This document shows, in pieces, positions 9,963-18,161 of a DNA stretch of 64,000 nucleotides. The notes below the pieces were generated by a model that was not told the DNA's origin, ran no database searches, and saw only the letters and a program-made list of their open reading frames with translations. The DNA is from Sulfuritalea sp. (GTDB lineage: Bacteria > Pseudomonadota > Gammaproteobacteria > Burkholderiales > Rhodocyclaceae). The number at the start of each line of letters is the position of its first letter. Positions within the stretch are counted from its first letter, which is position 1. The translations under genes were made by a program, and so were the position numbers. The DNA is taken from positions 1-64,000 of the forward strand of contig JAUSCI010000075.1 in the NCBI GenBank assembly GCA_030651305.1, in the 5' to 3' direction.

Positions 9963-10586
9963 TTACTTCTTCGCTTCGTAGCCGCTCGTCCGGTTCTTGT
10001 TCTGCAGGGATTTGATCAGTCCGTCTATGCCGCCGCGACTCACCTCGGTGGCAAAGGAACTGCGATAGTTGGTCACGAGGCTGATGCCGTCGACCTCGAT
10101 GTCGAAAATCTTCCATCCAGCCTGCAGCTTTTCAAGGTAGTAGTCGAGCCCGATGGGTTTGCCGCTGCCCTGATTGACCTGGGTGCGTACCTTGGCGTCC
10201 GCGCTACCGGCACTCATCTTGAACGGTTTGAATTCGACGGTCTGGTTCTTGTACCCGGTCAAGGCCTTGGCATAGGTACGCACCAGCAGGGTGTGAAACT
10301 CGTCGTCCAACTGCTTCTTCTGAGCGACGTCGGCGCTTTTCCAGTTCTGTCCGACGGCGAGTTGGGTCATGTGGGTGAAATTGAAGTGCGGCAGCACCCT
10401 GGCTTCGATCAATTCGATCGCCTTCTTGCTGTTGCCAGCCTGGATATCCTTGTCGCTGCGGATGATTTGCAGGACCTCGTTGGTGACGTTCTTCACCAGG
10501 GCATCGGGAGCCACGCCCGCCGTCTGGGCTTGTGCCATCGTCGTAAGACCTGCCATGAGCAGCAAGACGAGACTGTTCAGTTTCAT
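9963..10586 (-). CDS. mlaC: MlaC-type phospholipid shuttle protein
   Basis: A 207-residue periplasmic protein. Residues 1-20 are a signal peptide (LLLMAGLTTMAQAQ). The remainder matches MlaC/Ttg2D: PDALVKNVTNEVLQIIRSDK, LPHFNFTHMTQLAVGQNWK, and the C-terminal GWKIFDIEVDGISLVTNYRSSF. MlaC carries phospholipid between the outer-membrane MlaA complex and the inner-membrane MlaFEDB ABC system. No other mla genes are adjacent, so this is a stand-alone copy. A TAACAAATG-type start with upstream GAGGTAACA supports 10586. Confidence 0.93.
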   Translation of the reverse strand: MKLNSLVLLLMAGLTTMAQAQTAGVAPDALVKNVTNEVLQIIRSDKDIQAGNSKKAIELIEARVLPHFNFTHMTQLAVGQNWKSADVAQKKQLDDEFHTLLVRTYAKALTGYKNQTVEFKPFKMSAGSADAKVRTQVNQGSGKPIGLDYYLEKLQAGWKIFDIEVDGISLVTNYRSSFATEVSRGGIDGLIKSLQNKNRTSGYEAKK

Positions 10587-10829
10587 TTGTTACCTCCTCG
10601 GGATGGGCGCGCCATTGTTCATCGTCGGTCACTGCGCAAGAGACACTGTGCAGTAACCAGGGCAGCGATGAATTGATGGTAGGCAAGGCTGCCCTGGCCA
10701 TCCGTCTGCCAGCGCACATAGCAATAGTCGACATCGCAGCGGATTGGACGCTGCTACAGCGAGGGACAGGAAAATCGATGTGTCCGCGCCGTCGTACCGG
10801 CCCGGATTCCGGACGCGCGGAAAGCTTGC

Positions 10830-11192
10830 TCAGGGGCCGATGCCGGCGCGAGCCCTGTCCTTGAATGAGCAGGTCTTGTCCTGAATGTGCCCCGCGTAAT
10901 GCTGCTGGAAGGCGCGGCAGATGTCCGGCTTGAACAGCCATTGCCGGTCGGACGTGGTAAAGAAGCCGGCATCGATCGGAAACTCCCGGTCGAGGTAGAT
11001 CTCGAACATCCTTACCCCATCGGACGGGATCTTGTGCCGGTGCAGATATTCGACCAGGCCGCAAACGGTGTCCGAGAAGTAGGACTTGTACTCCTCGCTT
11101 TCATCGAACATGCGAATCCTGGCCTCATAGGTATAGGGCAGACTCTTGTCGTATTTCGACTTCGGGCCCAGCACTGCTTCAAGAAAGCTCAT
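10830..11192 (-). CDS. Conserved-looking protein of unknown function
   Basis: A 120-residue soluble protein, rich in aromatic and charged residues (YKSYFSDTVCGLVEYLHRHK; FEIYLDREFPIDAGFF). Two cysteines are present, one in ICRAFQQHYAGHIQDKTC. No recognised motif or signal peptide. The start ATG follows a GGAGATCAATC ribosome-binding site. The 243 bases between it and mlaC hold no gene that I can support. It may be a small regulator or an enzyme accessory, but nothing in the neighbourhood decides this. Confidence 0.65.
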   Translation of the reverse strand: MSFLEAVLGPKSKYDKSLPYTYEARIRMFDESEEYKSYFSDTVCGLVEYLHRHKIPSDGVRMFEIYLDREFPIDAGFFTTSDRQWLFKPDICRAFQQHYAGHIQDKTCSFKDRARAGIGP

Positions 11193-11298
11193 GATTGATC
11201 TCCTTGATCGGGGACTGTCATGGTACTCCGCGATGCGTTTTCAAGCACGCGCTTTCCGAAAATGCCGGCCGCTTGCCGGGCCGCGGATCATGACCCAC

Positions 11299-12402
11299 TC
11301 AGTTACCAAATTGCGCGATGAAGCGACGGTCGATCCTGTCCTTCCAGCGCCATGCCCAGGCGCCCGATGTGCTGAATCCGCCCCATGCCGCCAGCGCGTG
11401 CTGGTGGCCGGTGCTGAGCAGATACAGCGCGCGCTGTTGCGGTCGCCATGGCGTCAAGGCTTGTCTCTGGCAGATGGCGCGCAGGTTGTGCGCCAGCGGC
11501 GGACCGGCACGCACCGCGAACACGCCGGACTTGGGCCGGGCATCGGCATAGGCGGCGACATCGCCGACAGCGAATACAAAGGGGTGGGAAAGGCTCTGCA
11601 GCATCGCATTGACCCGGATGAAGCCTGCATCGTCGGTGGCGAGGCCGCTGGCGGCAGGCCAGGCCGGTGCGGCCGCGCCGGTGGCAATCAGGGTGGCGTC
11701 AGCGGCCAGTTGCGATCTGTCGTCAAGCTGCACGTGGCCGGGCCGCAGGGCGACGGCGTGCCGGCCGCCCAAGTGCGCGATGCCTTGCGCGGCAAGCAGC
11801 CTCGCTGCCTTGCGGCGCAACAGAAACGGAAAGCCGGTCAAGGGTTCGCGGTTGCTGCCGATCAACGTGAGGCGGACGCGGTTCAGCCCTTCCGTCGCAA
11901 AGCGAGCCTGGATGGCAAAGGCCAGTTCCGTCGCCGCTGCGCCATCGCCGACTATTGCCAGCCTGAACCCGTTCTGCCGGGCCCTTTCCAGCAGGCCGGG
12001 CCAGGCGGCGACGAAGCCCTCGATGGGTCGGATCGGCAGTCCGTGTTCGACGGCGCCGGCAAGTCCCGCGAGATTGGCAGCGGGGCCGGTATCGATCGAG
12101 ACATGGTCGAACGGAATGCTTGCGCCATTGGCGCAGCGTATCTGCTTCGTCGCCAGATCCAGCGCGGTACAGGATGTTTGCACGAAGCTAGCGCCGGCGC
12201 GCCGGGCCAGCGAATCCAGCGCCAGGGCGCACTCTTCGATCGCGTAGTGGCCCTCTATCCAGCCCGGCATCATGCCCGAATAAATCTGGCGTGCATACGG
12301 CGATACCAGGGTCACGTCGGTGTCGGCAAACGGAGCTTTGGCCAGCGCTGCCAGGACATGCACATGGGCATGTCCGCCGCCAATCAGGACCAGTTGTTTC
12401 AC
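11299..12402 (-). CDS. Pyridine nucleotide-disulfide oxidoreductase (NDH-2/SelD-associated type)
   Basis: A 367-residue FAD protein starting at the GTG at 12402, which overlaps the stop of the preceding glycosyltransferase gene (GTGA). It has the dinucleotide-binding motif LVLIGGGHAHVHVL at residues 4-17, a second Rossmann motif LAIVGDGAAATELAFAIQ and the C-terminal FAD motif HPFVFAVGDVAAY. It resembles the family often found fused to, or next to, selenide-water dikinase (TIGR03169 type), but no selD is present. It probably oxidises NAD(P)H at the membrane. The 517-residue track ORF is a run-through into the upstream gene's frame. Confidence 0.85.
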   Translation of the reverse strand: MKQLVLIGGGHAHVHVLAALAKAPFADTDVTLVSPYARQIYSGMMPGWIEGHYAIEECALALDSLARRAGASFVQTSCTALDLATKQIRCANGASIPFDHVSIDTGPAANLAGLAGAVEHGLPIRPIEGFVAAWPGLLERARQNGFRLAIVGDGAAATELAFAIQARFATEGLNRVRLTLIGSNREPLTGFPFLLRRKAARLLAAQGIAHLGGRHAVALRPGHVQLDDRSQLAADATLIATGAAAPAWPAASGLATDDAGFIRVNAMLQSLSHPFVFAVGDVAAYADARPKSGVFAVRAGPPLAHNLRAICQRQALTPWRPQQRALYLLSTGHQHALAAWGGFSTSGAWAWRWKDRIDRRFIAQFGN

Positions 12403-13025
12403 GCGGTGGCCTCTGCCTGCTGCAACGCTTGCCAGCGCAAGACATCTTCCGCCCGATCGACATCCCACAGCGTCGCCACCTCCTGCCAGCGCAGCCCCTG
12501 TTCCGAGAGTCGGCGCCGTGTTTGCGCCATGACCCGTGTCGTGCTCCAGGCTATGCCTGTAAATATTTCGGGGCAGGGCTGCCTCAGTCCTGCCAGGAAA
12601 TAGCCGCCGTCTTCCGTCGTGATGAAAACGGCATCGAACCCCGAGCACAAGGCGCGCGCTGCCTGCTGAAGATGCGTGGTGCCGAGGGCGGGGCAATCGG
12701 TGCCGATCAGCAGCAGCGGTCGTTCCTTGCATTCCGCAAAGATGTGCGCCATGCGTTGCCCCAGATCGACCTCCGGCTGGGTGCGCAGATCGAGTCCGTA
12801 ACGTCGTTGCACGGCGCGGAAAAAACGGTGTTGCGTATCGGGTGCGCACCACAGCGTCACCGGGCCAAGGCCGGCGGCGCGGGCGGTGGTCAGCGTGCGC
12901 AGGGTCAACTGCCGATGCAGGCGCGCCGCGCCGCCGGCGCCGAGCGCCGGAATCAGCCGCGTCTTGGCGTAGCCAGCCTGCGGCGCCTTGGTCATGACGG
13001 CAATGGCGACGTCTTCAGGGAGCAC
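12399..13025 (-). CDS. TIGR04282-type glycosyltransferase (DUF2064)
   Basis: About 208 residues from the GTG at 13025 (VLPEDVAIAVMTKAPQAGYAKTR). The start overlaps the end of the upstream gene by 11 bases. The family signature MTKAPQAGYAKTRLIPALG resembles nucleotidyl- and glycosyltransferases of the CofC/MobA fold. LIGTDCPAL and GFDAVFITTEDGGYFLAGL give the acidic metal-binding positions. It is usually paired with the TIGR04283 transferase, as here, and is presumed to build a surface or lipid-linked glycan. The substrate is unknown. Confidence 0.87.
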   Translation of the reverse strand: MLPEDVAIAVMTKAPQAGYAKTRLIPALGAGGAARLHRQLTLRTLTTARAAGLGPVTLWCAPDTQHRFFRAVQRRYGLDLRTQPEVDLGQRMAHIFAECKERPLLLIGTDCPALGTTHLQQAARALCSGFDAVFITTEDGGYFLAGLRQPCPEIFTGIAWSTTRVMAQTRRRLSEQGLRWQEVATLWDVDRAEDVLRWQALQQAEATA

Positions 13026-13710
13026 GCGGCAAGTATCCGTAACGTTGCGCCAGACGCTTCGGATCGGCGCCGAAAAAGAAGGCGGCACGCAGCCACCACA
13101 TCAGCAGTATGGTGCGCAGCACGCCGTTTTTTTCCCAGCGCCGTCCGGAAGTGATGACGGTGTCCGCCAGGCAAGCAGGTGGCGCCACACGCTTGAGGGC
13201 GGAGCACAGGACAATGTCTTCCATCAGGGGCAGATCAGGGTAAGCGCCGGCGCTGGCGAAAACCTCCCGTCGCACAAAAATGCCCTGATCTCCGGTGGCG
13301 ATGCCGGTCAGGCGCGAGCGCCAGTTCATCATGCGTTCGACGATGCGCAGCAAGGGATGCCGGCTGTCGATGCGCACGTCGAAGCGGCCCCATGACGCGC
13401 CCTCGCGAATCGCAGCTAGTAGGGCCGGCAGCGCGGTTTCAGGAAGTGTCGTGTCGGCGTGCAGGAACAGCAGCACGCGGCCCCGGCTGGCGGCGGCCCC
13501 CGCGTTCATTTGCGTTGCCCGGCCACGCGACGCGGCAAGCACGCGATCAGCCAGTGCGGCGGCCAGTTGCGCCGTGTCATCGACACTTCCGCCGTCCACC
13601 ACGATCAATTCCACGCCCTGCGTCCGCAAGGCCTGCAGCCTTTGCAGCCGTCCGATGATCTGCGATGCTTCATCGAGCACCGGCATGATGATCGAAAGCT
13701 CAGGCGCCAT
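13015..13710 (-). CDS. TIGR04283-type family 2 glycosyltransferase
   Basis: A 231-residue GT-A fold enzyme. The N-terminal nucleotide-sugar site is LSIIMPVLDEASQI, followed by VVDGGSVDDTAQLA and the DxD-type acidic motif LLFLHADTTLP. The acceptor-site motif LMEDIVLCSAL is near residue 180. The C-terminal helix is hydrophobic (LRTILLMWWLRAAFFFG) and may touch the membrane. It overlaps the downstream transferase gene and follows the DedA-oxidoreductase gene by 3 bases, so four genes (15858 to 11299) look like one operon. Confidence 0.88.
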   Translation of the reverse strand: MAPELSIIMPVLDEASQIIGRLQRLQALRTQGVELIVVDGGSVDDTAQLAAALADRVLAASRGRATQMNAGAAASRGRVLLFLHADTTLPETALPALLAAIREGASWGRFDVRIDSRHPLLRIVERMMNWRSRLTGIATGDQGIFVRREVFASAGAYPDLPLMEDIVLCSALKRVAPPACLADTVITSGRRWEKNGVLRTILLMWWLRAAFFFGADPKRLAQRYGYLPRAP

Positions 13711-13713
13711 CGT

Positions 13714-15858
13714 TCAGCGGCGTCGCCAGGCGTGAAAGCGTTCCACCCACGCCAGCAGTTTCTGCGGCGCGTGAGCCTTCTTCCATGCGCCGGCGGCGTA
13801 CTTGTTGGCCTCGGCCAGGGTCGGATAAATGTGGATGGTGCCGAGTATCTTGTTCAGCCCGATGCCGTGGCGCATCGCCAGCACGTATTCGGCGATCAAC
13901 TCGGCGGCATGTTCGCCGACGATGGTGACGCCGAGTATCTTGTCCTTGCCCGGCACGGTCAGCACCTTGACGAAACCGTACGCTTCGCCGTCGGCAATCG
14001 CCCGATCCAGATCATCCATGCCATAGACCGTGATCTCGTGCGCAATGCCGCGTTCCTTCGCCTCGCTTTCGTTCAGCCCGACGCGCGCCACCTCGGGCTC
14101 GACGAAAGTGGCCCAGGGAATCACCGAATAGTCGGCGCGGAACTTCCTGAACGGATCGAACAGGGCATTGACAGCGGCATACCAGGCCTGATGCGCGGCG
14201 GTATGGGTGAACTGGTAGGGTCCGGCGACATCGCCGGCGGCATAGATGTTGGGATACTTCGTCTGCAGGAACTGGTTGGTCTCGATGGTCTTGCCGGTGG
14301 CGATGCCCAGTTCCTCCAGTCCGTAGCCCTTGAGATTGGCCACCCGGCCGACGGCGACCAGCACCGCGTCGAAGGGAATGCGGACTTCCACGCCTGCATG
14401 TTCGGCGACCAGGATTTTCTCGCCGCCATCGATCAGGAACTGTTTGGCGCGGTGCTCCAGCAGCACGTTGATGCCCTCGTTGCGGAATCTCTGCGTGACC
14501 AGTGCCGAGGCCTCGGGGTCTTCGCGCATCATCAGGCGCGGCAACATTTCAACTTGTGTGGTTTTGCTGCCCAGCCTGGAAAAGGCCTGCGTCAGTTCGC
14601 AGCCGATCGGACCGCCACCCAGCACGAGCAGTCGCTGCGGCAATTCGCGCAGCGCCCAGACCGTATCGGAAGTCAGGTAGCCGACCTCCTCGATGCCGGG
14701 AATCGGCGGCACGAAGGGCCGCGCTCCCGCTGCAATCACGATGCTGCGCGTGGTGAGGCGCCGGCTGCGGCCGTCCTTGCCGACCACGTCGACTTGCCAC
14801 GGCGAAACGATTTTCGCGCTGCCCGCTATCACCTCGACCCCGAGCCCGGCATAGCGCTCGGCGGAATCGTGCGGCTCGACTTGGTGGATGACGCGCTGCA
14901 CCCGCTCCATGATTTCGGCGAACGAAAAGTCGGCGCTGGCGCTACGGCAACCGAACTCCTGCGCCCGTGAAATGTGCGACAGCAGACGGGCGCTGCGGAT
15001 CAGGGCCTTCGACGGCACACAGCCAGTATTCAGGCAGTCGCCGCCGAGCTGGTGTTTTTCGATCAGCGTGACCTTGGCCTTGACTGCCGCGGCGATGTAG
15101 GCGGTGACCAGACCGGCGCTGCCGCCGCCGATGACAATCAGGTTGCGGTCGAAACTTCGCGGCCTGTTCCAGCCGGCATACACCTGGTGCGCCTTGATCG
15201 CCTCGACGATCTTCTTCGCGATCAGCGGAAAGATGCCGAGCAGGGCGAAGGAAACGATCAGCACCGGCGAGAGGATGCCCATCGGGCTGTCGATGTGCGC
15301 CAACTGGGTGCCGGCATTCACATACACCAGCGTCCCGGCCAGCATGCCGACCTGGCTGACCCAATAAAAAGTGCCAGTGCGGATCGGCGTCAGGCCCATC
15401 AGCAGGTTGATCATGAAGAAGGGAAACACAGGCACCAGGCGCAAGGTGAACAGATAGAAGCCGCCTTCCTTCTCGACGCCGAGATTGATCGCCCGCAGGC
15501 GCTCGCCGAAACGCTGCTGCACCCAGTCCCGCAGCAGAAAGCGCGAGGCGAGGAAGGCCAGCGTGGCACCCATCGAAGAAGCGAAGGACACCAGCACCGT
15601 GCCCCACAGCAGGCCGAAAATCGCTCCGGCGACGAGCGTCATCACCGCCGCGCCGGGCAGCGAGAGGCCGGTGACGGCGACATAGGCGAGGAAGAAAACC
15701 AGCGCCGCCGTTTCCGGTTGCGCGGCACGCCAGGCTTCGATCGCCGCCTGCTGGCTCTTGAAATAGTCAAGGTTCAGGTAGCGGCCGAGATCGAGCGCGA
15801 TGAAAGCCGCGCCGGCGGCAAGCAGCGCGACCAGCAGGATCAGGCGCCGGCGGGTCAT
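13714..15858 (-). CDS. Fusion of DedA/TVP38 membrane domain and FAD-dependent dihydrolipoamide/mercuric reductase-like enzyme
   Basis: About 714 residues from the ATG at 15858 (MTRRRLILLVALL). Residues 1-230 form a VTT/TVP38-type membrane domain (SLPGAAVMTLVAGAIFG; LRLVPVFPFFMINLLMGL). From about 240 there is a class I disulfide reductase: NLIVIGGGSAGLVTAY, the redox-active GGDCLNTGCVPSKAL, NAD site LLVLGGGPIGCELTQAF and FAD motif IYAAGDVAGP. The C-terminal dimerisation domain is present (IHIYPTLAEANKYAAG), with no terminal Cys pair as in MerA. The natural substrate is unknown. A copy of the dispersed 24-bp repeat encodes CRSASADFS inside it. Confidence 0.9.
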   Translation of the reverse strand: MTRRRLILLVALLAAGAAFIALDLGRYLNLDYFKSQQAAIEAWRAAQPETAALVFFLAYVAVTGLSLPGAAVMTLVAGAIFGLLWGTVLVSFASSMGATLAFLASRFLLRDWVQQRFGERLRAINLGVEKEGGFYLFTLRLVPVFPFFMINLLMGLTPIRTGTFYWVSQVGMLAGTLVYVNAGTQLAHIDSPMGILSPVLIVSFALLGIFPLIAKKIVEAIKAHQVYAGWNRPRSFDRNLIVIGGGSAGLVTAYIAAAVKAKVTLIEKHQLGGDCLNTGCVPSKALIRSARLLSHISRAQEFGCRSASADFSFAEIMERVQRVIHQVEPHDSAERYAGLGVEVIAGSAKIVSPWQVDVVGKDGRSRRLTTRSIVIAAGARPFVPPIPGIEEVGYLTSDTVWALRELPQRLLVLGGGPIGCELTQAFSRLGSKTTQVEMLPRLMMREDPEASALVTQRFRNEGINVLLEHRAKQFLIDGGEKILVAEHAGVEVRIPFDAVLVAVGRVANLKGYGLEELGIATGKTIETNQFLQTKYPNIYAAGDVAGPYQFTHTAAHQAWYAAVNALFDPFRKFRADYSVIPWATFVEPEVARVGLNESEAKERGIAHEITVYGMDDLDRAIADGEAYGFVKVLTVPGKDKILGVTIVGEHAAELIAEYVLAMRHGIGLNKILGTIHIYPTLAEANKYAAGAWKKAHAPQKLLAWVERFHAWRRR
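14924..14948. repeat. Dispersed 24-bp repeat inside the DedA-oxidoreductase gene
   Basis: GAAAAGTCGGCGCTGGCGCT, reverse orientation of the element, in frame as CRSASADFS. Confidence 0.65.
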
Positions 15859-15862
15859 GAAC

Positions 15863-16480
15863 TCATTTACCGCTCCAGACTTCTTCCACTCTGGCGTCCC
15901 TGCCGCAAGACCTGCGGTAATAGTTGTAGCGGATCGGGTTTTTCTTGTAGTAGTCCTGATGGTAAGCCTCTGCCATCCAGAAGGCCGTGGCCGGAGCAAG
16001 TTCGGTATGAATGGTCTTGAACTTGCCGCTCTTGAGCAAGGCGTCGCGGCTTGCTTCGACGGCTTTGCGCTCGTCGTCGTTCGCCCAATATATGCCGCTG
16101 CGGTACTGGGTGCCATGGTCGCAGAACTGGCGATCCTTGACCGTCGGATCGATGTGCCGCCAGAAGTAGTCGAGCAGTTGCGGGTAACTGACCTTCTTCG
16201 GGTCGTAGATCACCATCACCGCTTCGGTGTGTCCGGTGGATCCCGAACTGACCTGTTCGTAGCTCGGATTCGGCGTCCTGCCGGCGGTATAGCCGGAGTT
16301 AACCGCGATGACACCGGGCAGCTTTTCGAAGTCGCTTTCGATGCACCAGAAACAGCCGCCGGCAAAAATCGCGGTGGCGCTGCCGGCGGGCACGACAGCC
16401 GGGGCGGCCGGTGCTTCGGCATGGGCGGCAGTCGCCAAGATCGCGCTGACGGCGAGAATAGTTTTGAGGAATGGGCTCAT
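15863..16480 (-). CDS. msrA: Peptide methionine-S-sulfoxide reductase, exported
   Basis: A 205-residue enzyme that reduces the S-epimer of methionine sulfoxide. The N-terminal signal peptide (TILAVSAILATAAHAEA) indicates a periplasmic protein. The catalytic motif GGCFWCIESDFEKLPGV begins near residue 40, followed by SGYTAGRTPNPSYEQVSSG and the C-terminal QDYYKKNPIRYNYYRRSCG. It overlaps msrB by 4 bases (ATGA), so both repair activities are co-translated and act in the envelope. Confidence 0.95.
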   Translation of the reverse strand: MSPFLKTILAVSAILATAAHAEAPAAPAVVPAGSATAIFAGGCFWCIESDFEKLPGVIAVNSGYTAGRTPNPSYEQVSSGSTGHTEAVMVIYDPKKVSYPQLLDYFWRHIDPTVKDRQFCDHGTQYRSGIYWANDDERKAVEASRDALLKSGKFKTIHTELAPATAFWMAEAYHQDYYKKNPIRYNYYRRSCGRDARVEEVWSGK

Positions 16481-16986
16481 GTCCGCAATGCCGGCAAGGT
16501 TTCGGTCTTCGCCACGAACTTCAGGGCGACGCCATTATTGCAGTAGCGTTTCCCCGTGGGTTGCGGGCCGTCGTTGAAAACATGGCCCTGATGCCCGCCG
16601 CAGCGCGAGCAGTGATATTCGGTGCGCGGATAGATCATTTTGAAATCGGTCGAGGTGCCGACGGCGCCCGGCAGCGGCTGCCAGAAACTTGGCCAGCCGG
16701 TGCCGCTTTCGTACTTCTGGGCGCTGTCGAACAGCGGCAGGTTGCATGCGGCGCAGATGAACGTGCCGGCACGCTTTTCGGCGTTCAGCGCGCTGCTGCC
16801 GGGCGCTTCGGTGCCTTCCTCGAAAAGCACGCGGTAGGAATCCGCCGCCAGCAGCCCTTTCCAGTCCTGCTTGCTCTTGTTCAGCGGAAATGCGCTGGCA
16901 GCTCTGGCGGAGCCCATGGGCAATATGGGCAGCGAGAATGCGGCCATTAGTCCGGACATGCCTGAAATCCAGTTGCGACGGTTCAT
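16477..16986 (-). CDS. msrB: Peptide methionine-R-sulfoxide reductase, exported
   Basis: A 169-residue partner of MsrA for the R-epimer. The N-terminus (MNRRNWISGMSGLMAAFSLP) has an arginine pair ahead of a hydrophobic run and may be a Tat-type signal. The SelR domain shows zinc cysteines in CAACNLPLF and CSRCGGHQGHVF, plus SGTGWPSFWQPL. The catalytic cysteine is in KRYCNNGVAL. The promoter lies in the 127 bases shared with the divergent ECF sigma gene, suggesting linked control. Confidence 0.95.
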   Translation of the reverse strand: MNRRNWISGMSGLMAAFSLPILPMGSARAASAFPLNKSKQDWKGLLAADSYRVLFEEGTEAPGSSALNAEKRAGTFICAACNLPLFDSAQKYESGTGWPSFWQPLPGAVGTSTDFKMIYPRTEYHCSRCGGHQGHVFNDGPQPTGKRYCNNGVALKFVAKTETLPALRT

Positions 16987-17113
16987 CTTGCTCTCCTGAT
17001 GTCGGGGCTGACGTCCTCGGGCGAGGCGCTCAGCTTGCTTGAATTGCTGGCATTTGGTCTTGCCAGTCGCCTTATTCCTTACAGTTTGCCGATATTAGTC
17101 ATCCTGCGTCAAA

Positions 17114-17713
17114 ATGCGTTCCATGGAATTGGATCGTCAAGCCGAGCTGAATGCCCTGCGTCCCGACCTGCTGCGCTTCGCCCGCCTGCAACTGCGGGAC
17201 GCCGCCGCCGCCGAGGACGCGGTGCAGGAGACCCTGCTGGCGGCGCTGACGGGCAGCTATCGCTTCGAAAGCCGATCATCCTACAAGACGTGGCTGATCG
17301 CCATCCTGCGCAACAAGATCATCGACATCATTCGCGGCCAGAGCCGCGAAGTGGCGGCGACTTCGCTGGCCGACGACGAGGCCGGCGATGACCTGCTCGC
17401 CGAGACCCTGTTCGATCAGCGCGGCCACTGGCAGGCGGCGGCACAGCCGGGGCGCTGGGCCGATCCCGATGCCTCCTTCGAGCAGCAGCAATTCTGGCGG
17501 GTGTTCGAGGCCTGCCTCGATCATCTGCCGGAAAAGACCGCGCGTGTTTTCATGATGCGTGAAGTCCTCGGCTTCGAGACCGACGAAATTTGTAAGGAAG
17601 CCGGCATCAGTTCGTCCAATTGCTGGGTAGTGTTGCATCGCGCCCGCTTGGGCCTGCGCACCTGTCTTGAAACGAAATGGTTTGCCGGAGCGGGGACCGA
17701 GGGCCAGAGATGA
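17114..17713 (+). CDS. ECF-type RNA polymerase sigma factor
   Basis: A 199-residue sigma-70 family protein. Region 2 is residues 15-75 (LLRFARLQLRDAAAAEDAVQ, then YKTWLIAILRNKIIDIIRG). A longer than usual linker carries an acidic stretch (LADDEAGDDLLAETLF). Region 4 is at the C-terminus (LPEKTARVFMMREVLGFETD, then SSSNCWVVLHRARLGLRTCL). It overlaps the downstream zinc-finger gene by 4 bases, typical of a sigma/anti-sigma pair. Its divergent neighbours msrB-msrA are plausible targets. The start at 17114 gives MRSMELDRQ; the internal ATG is an alternative. Confidence 0.9.
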   Translation: MRSMELDRQAELNALRPDLLRFARLQLRDAAAAEDAVQETLLAALTGSYRFESRSSYKTWLIAILRNKIIDIIRGQSREVAATSLADDEAGDDLLAETLFDQRGHWQAAAQPGRWADPDASFEQQQFWRVFEACLDHLPEKTARVFMMREVLGFETDEICKEAGISSSNCWVVLHRARLGLRTCLETKWFAGAGTEGQR

Positions 17714-17895
17714 TGCTGAGTTGCAGGCAAGCCACCGAACTGATGTCGCAGGAGCAGGATCGCCCGCTGACGATCTCCGAGCGCGTCGCGCTGCGCCTGC
17801 ATGTCTGGATCTGCGCCGGCTGCACCAACTATCGCCGCCAGATGGGTGTGTTGCGCGCGGCCTGCCGGCGCTTCGGCAGCGGTGGCACGCCATGA
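17710..17895 (+). CDS. Short zinc-finger anti-sigma factor
   Basis: 61 residues from the ATG at 17710, which overlaps the sigma gene stop (ATGA). CRQATELMSQEQDRPLT starts the domain and LRLHVWICAGCTNYRRQM contains the HxxxCxxC zinc motif of anti-sigma factors. There is no membrane segment, so it would hold the sigma factor in the cytoplasm. Release by thiol oxidation is usual for this group. The track's start at 17677 is a run-through and is rejected. Confidence 0.82.
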   Translation: MMLSCRQATELMSQEQDRPLTISERVALRLHVWICAGCTNYRRQMGVLRAACRRFGSGGTP

Positions 17896-18128
17896 GCGAG
17901 GCGCCCGCAACGGCCGCAGCCACCAACGTTTGCCCGCAATGCGGCGCGCAGTTTCGTTGCGGCATGGAAGGCGGCGACAAGGAGTGCTGGTGCGCGAGCC
18001 TGCCAGCCCTGATGCCGGTTCCCGCGACATCCGATGCAGGCTCGCCTGCCGCAAGCTGCCTCTGTCCGGTCTGCCTCAAGCTCAGGCTGGGGATCGCGAT
18101 GGACCATGGCACGGGTAGTCCTGGATGA
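17892..18128 (+). CDS. Cysteine-rich CWC family protein
   Basis: 78 residues beginning at the ATG at 17892, again overlapping the previous stop by 4 bases. Seven cysteines form CPQCGAQFRCGMEGGDKECW and CLCPVCLKLRLG, the arrangement of the cysteine-rich CWC family, which probably binds zinc. Function is unknown. Third gene of the sigma operon, it may bind or deliver metal, or sense oxidants alongside the anti-sigma factor. Confidence 0.75.
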   Translation: MSEAPATAAATNVCPQCGAQFRCGMEGGDKECWCASLPALMPVPATSDAGSPAASCLCPVCLKLRLGIAMDHGTGSPG

Positions 18129-18161
18129 TGGAATTCGCGCCTATGCTTTTCAGGTATTGAT

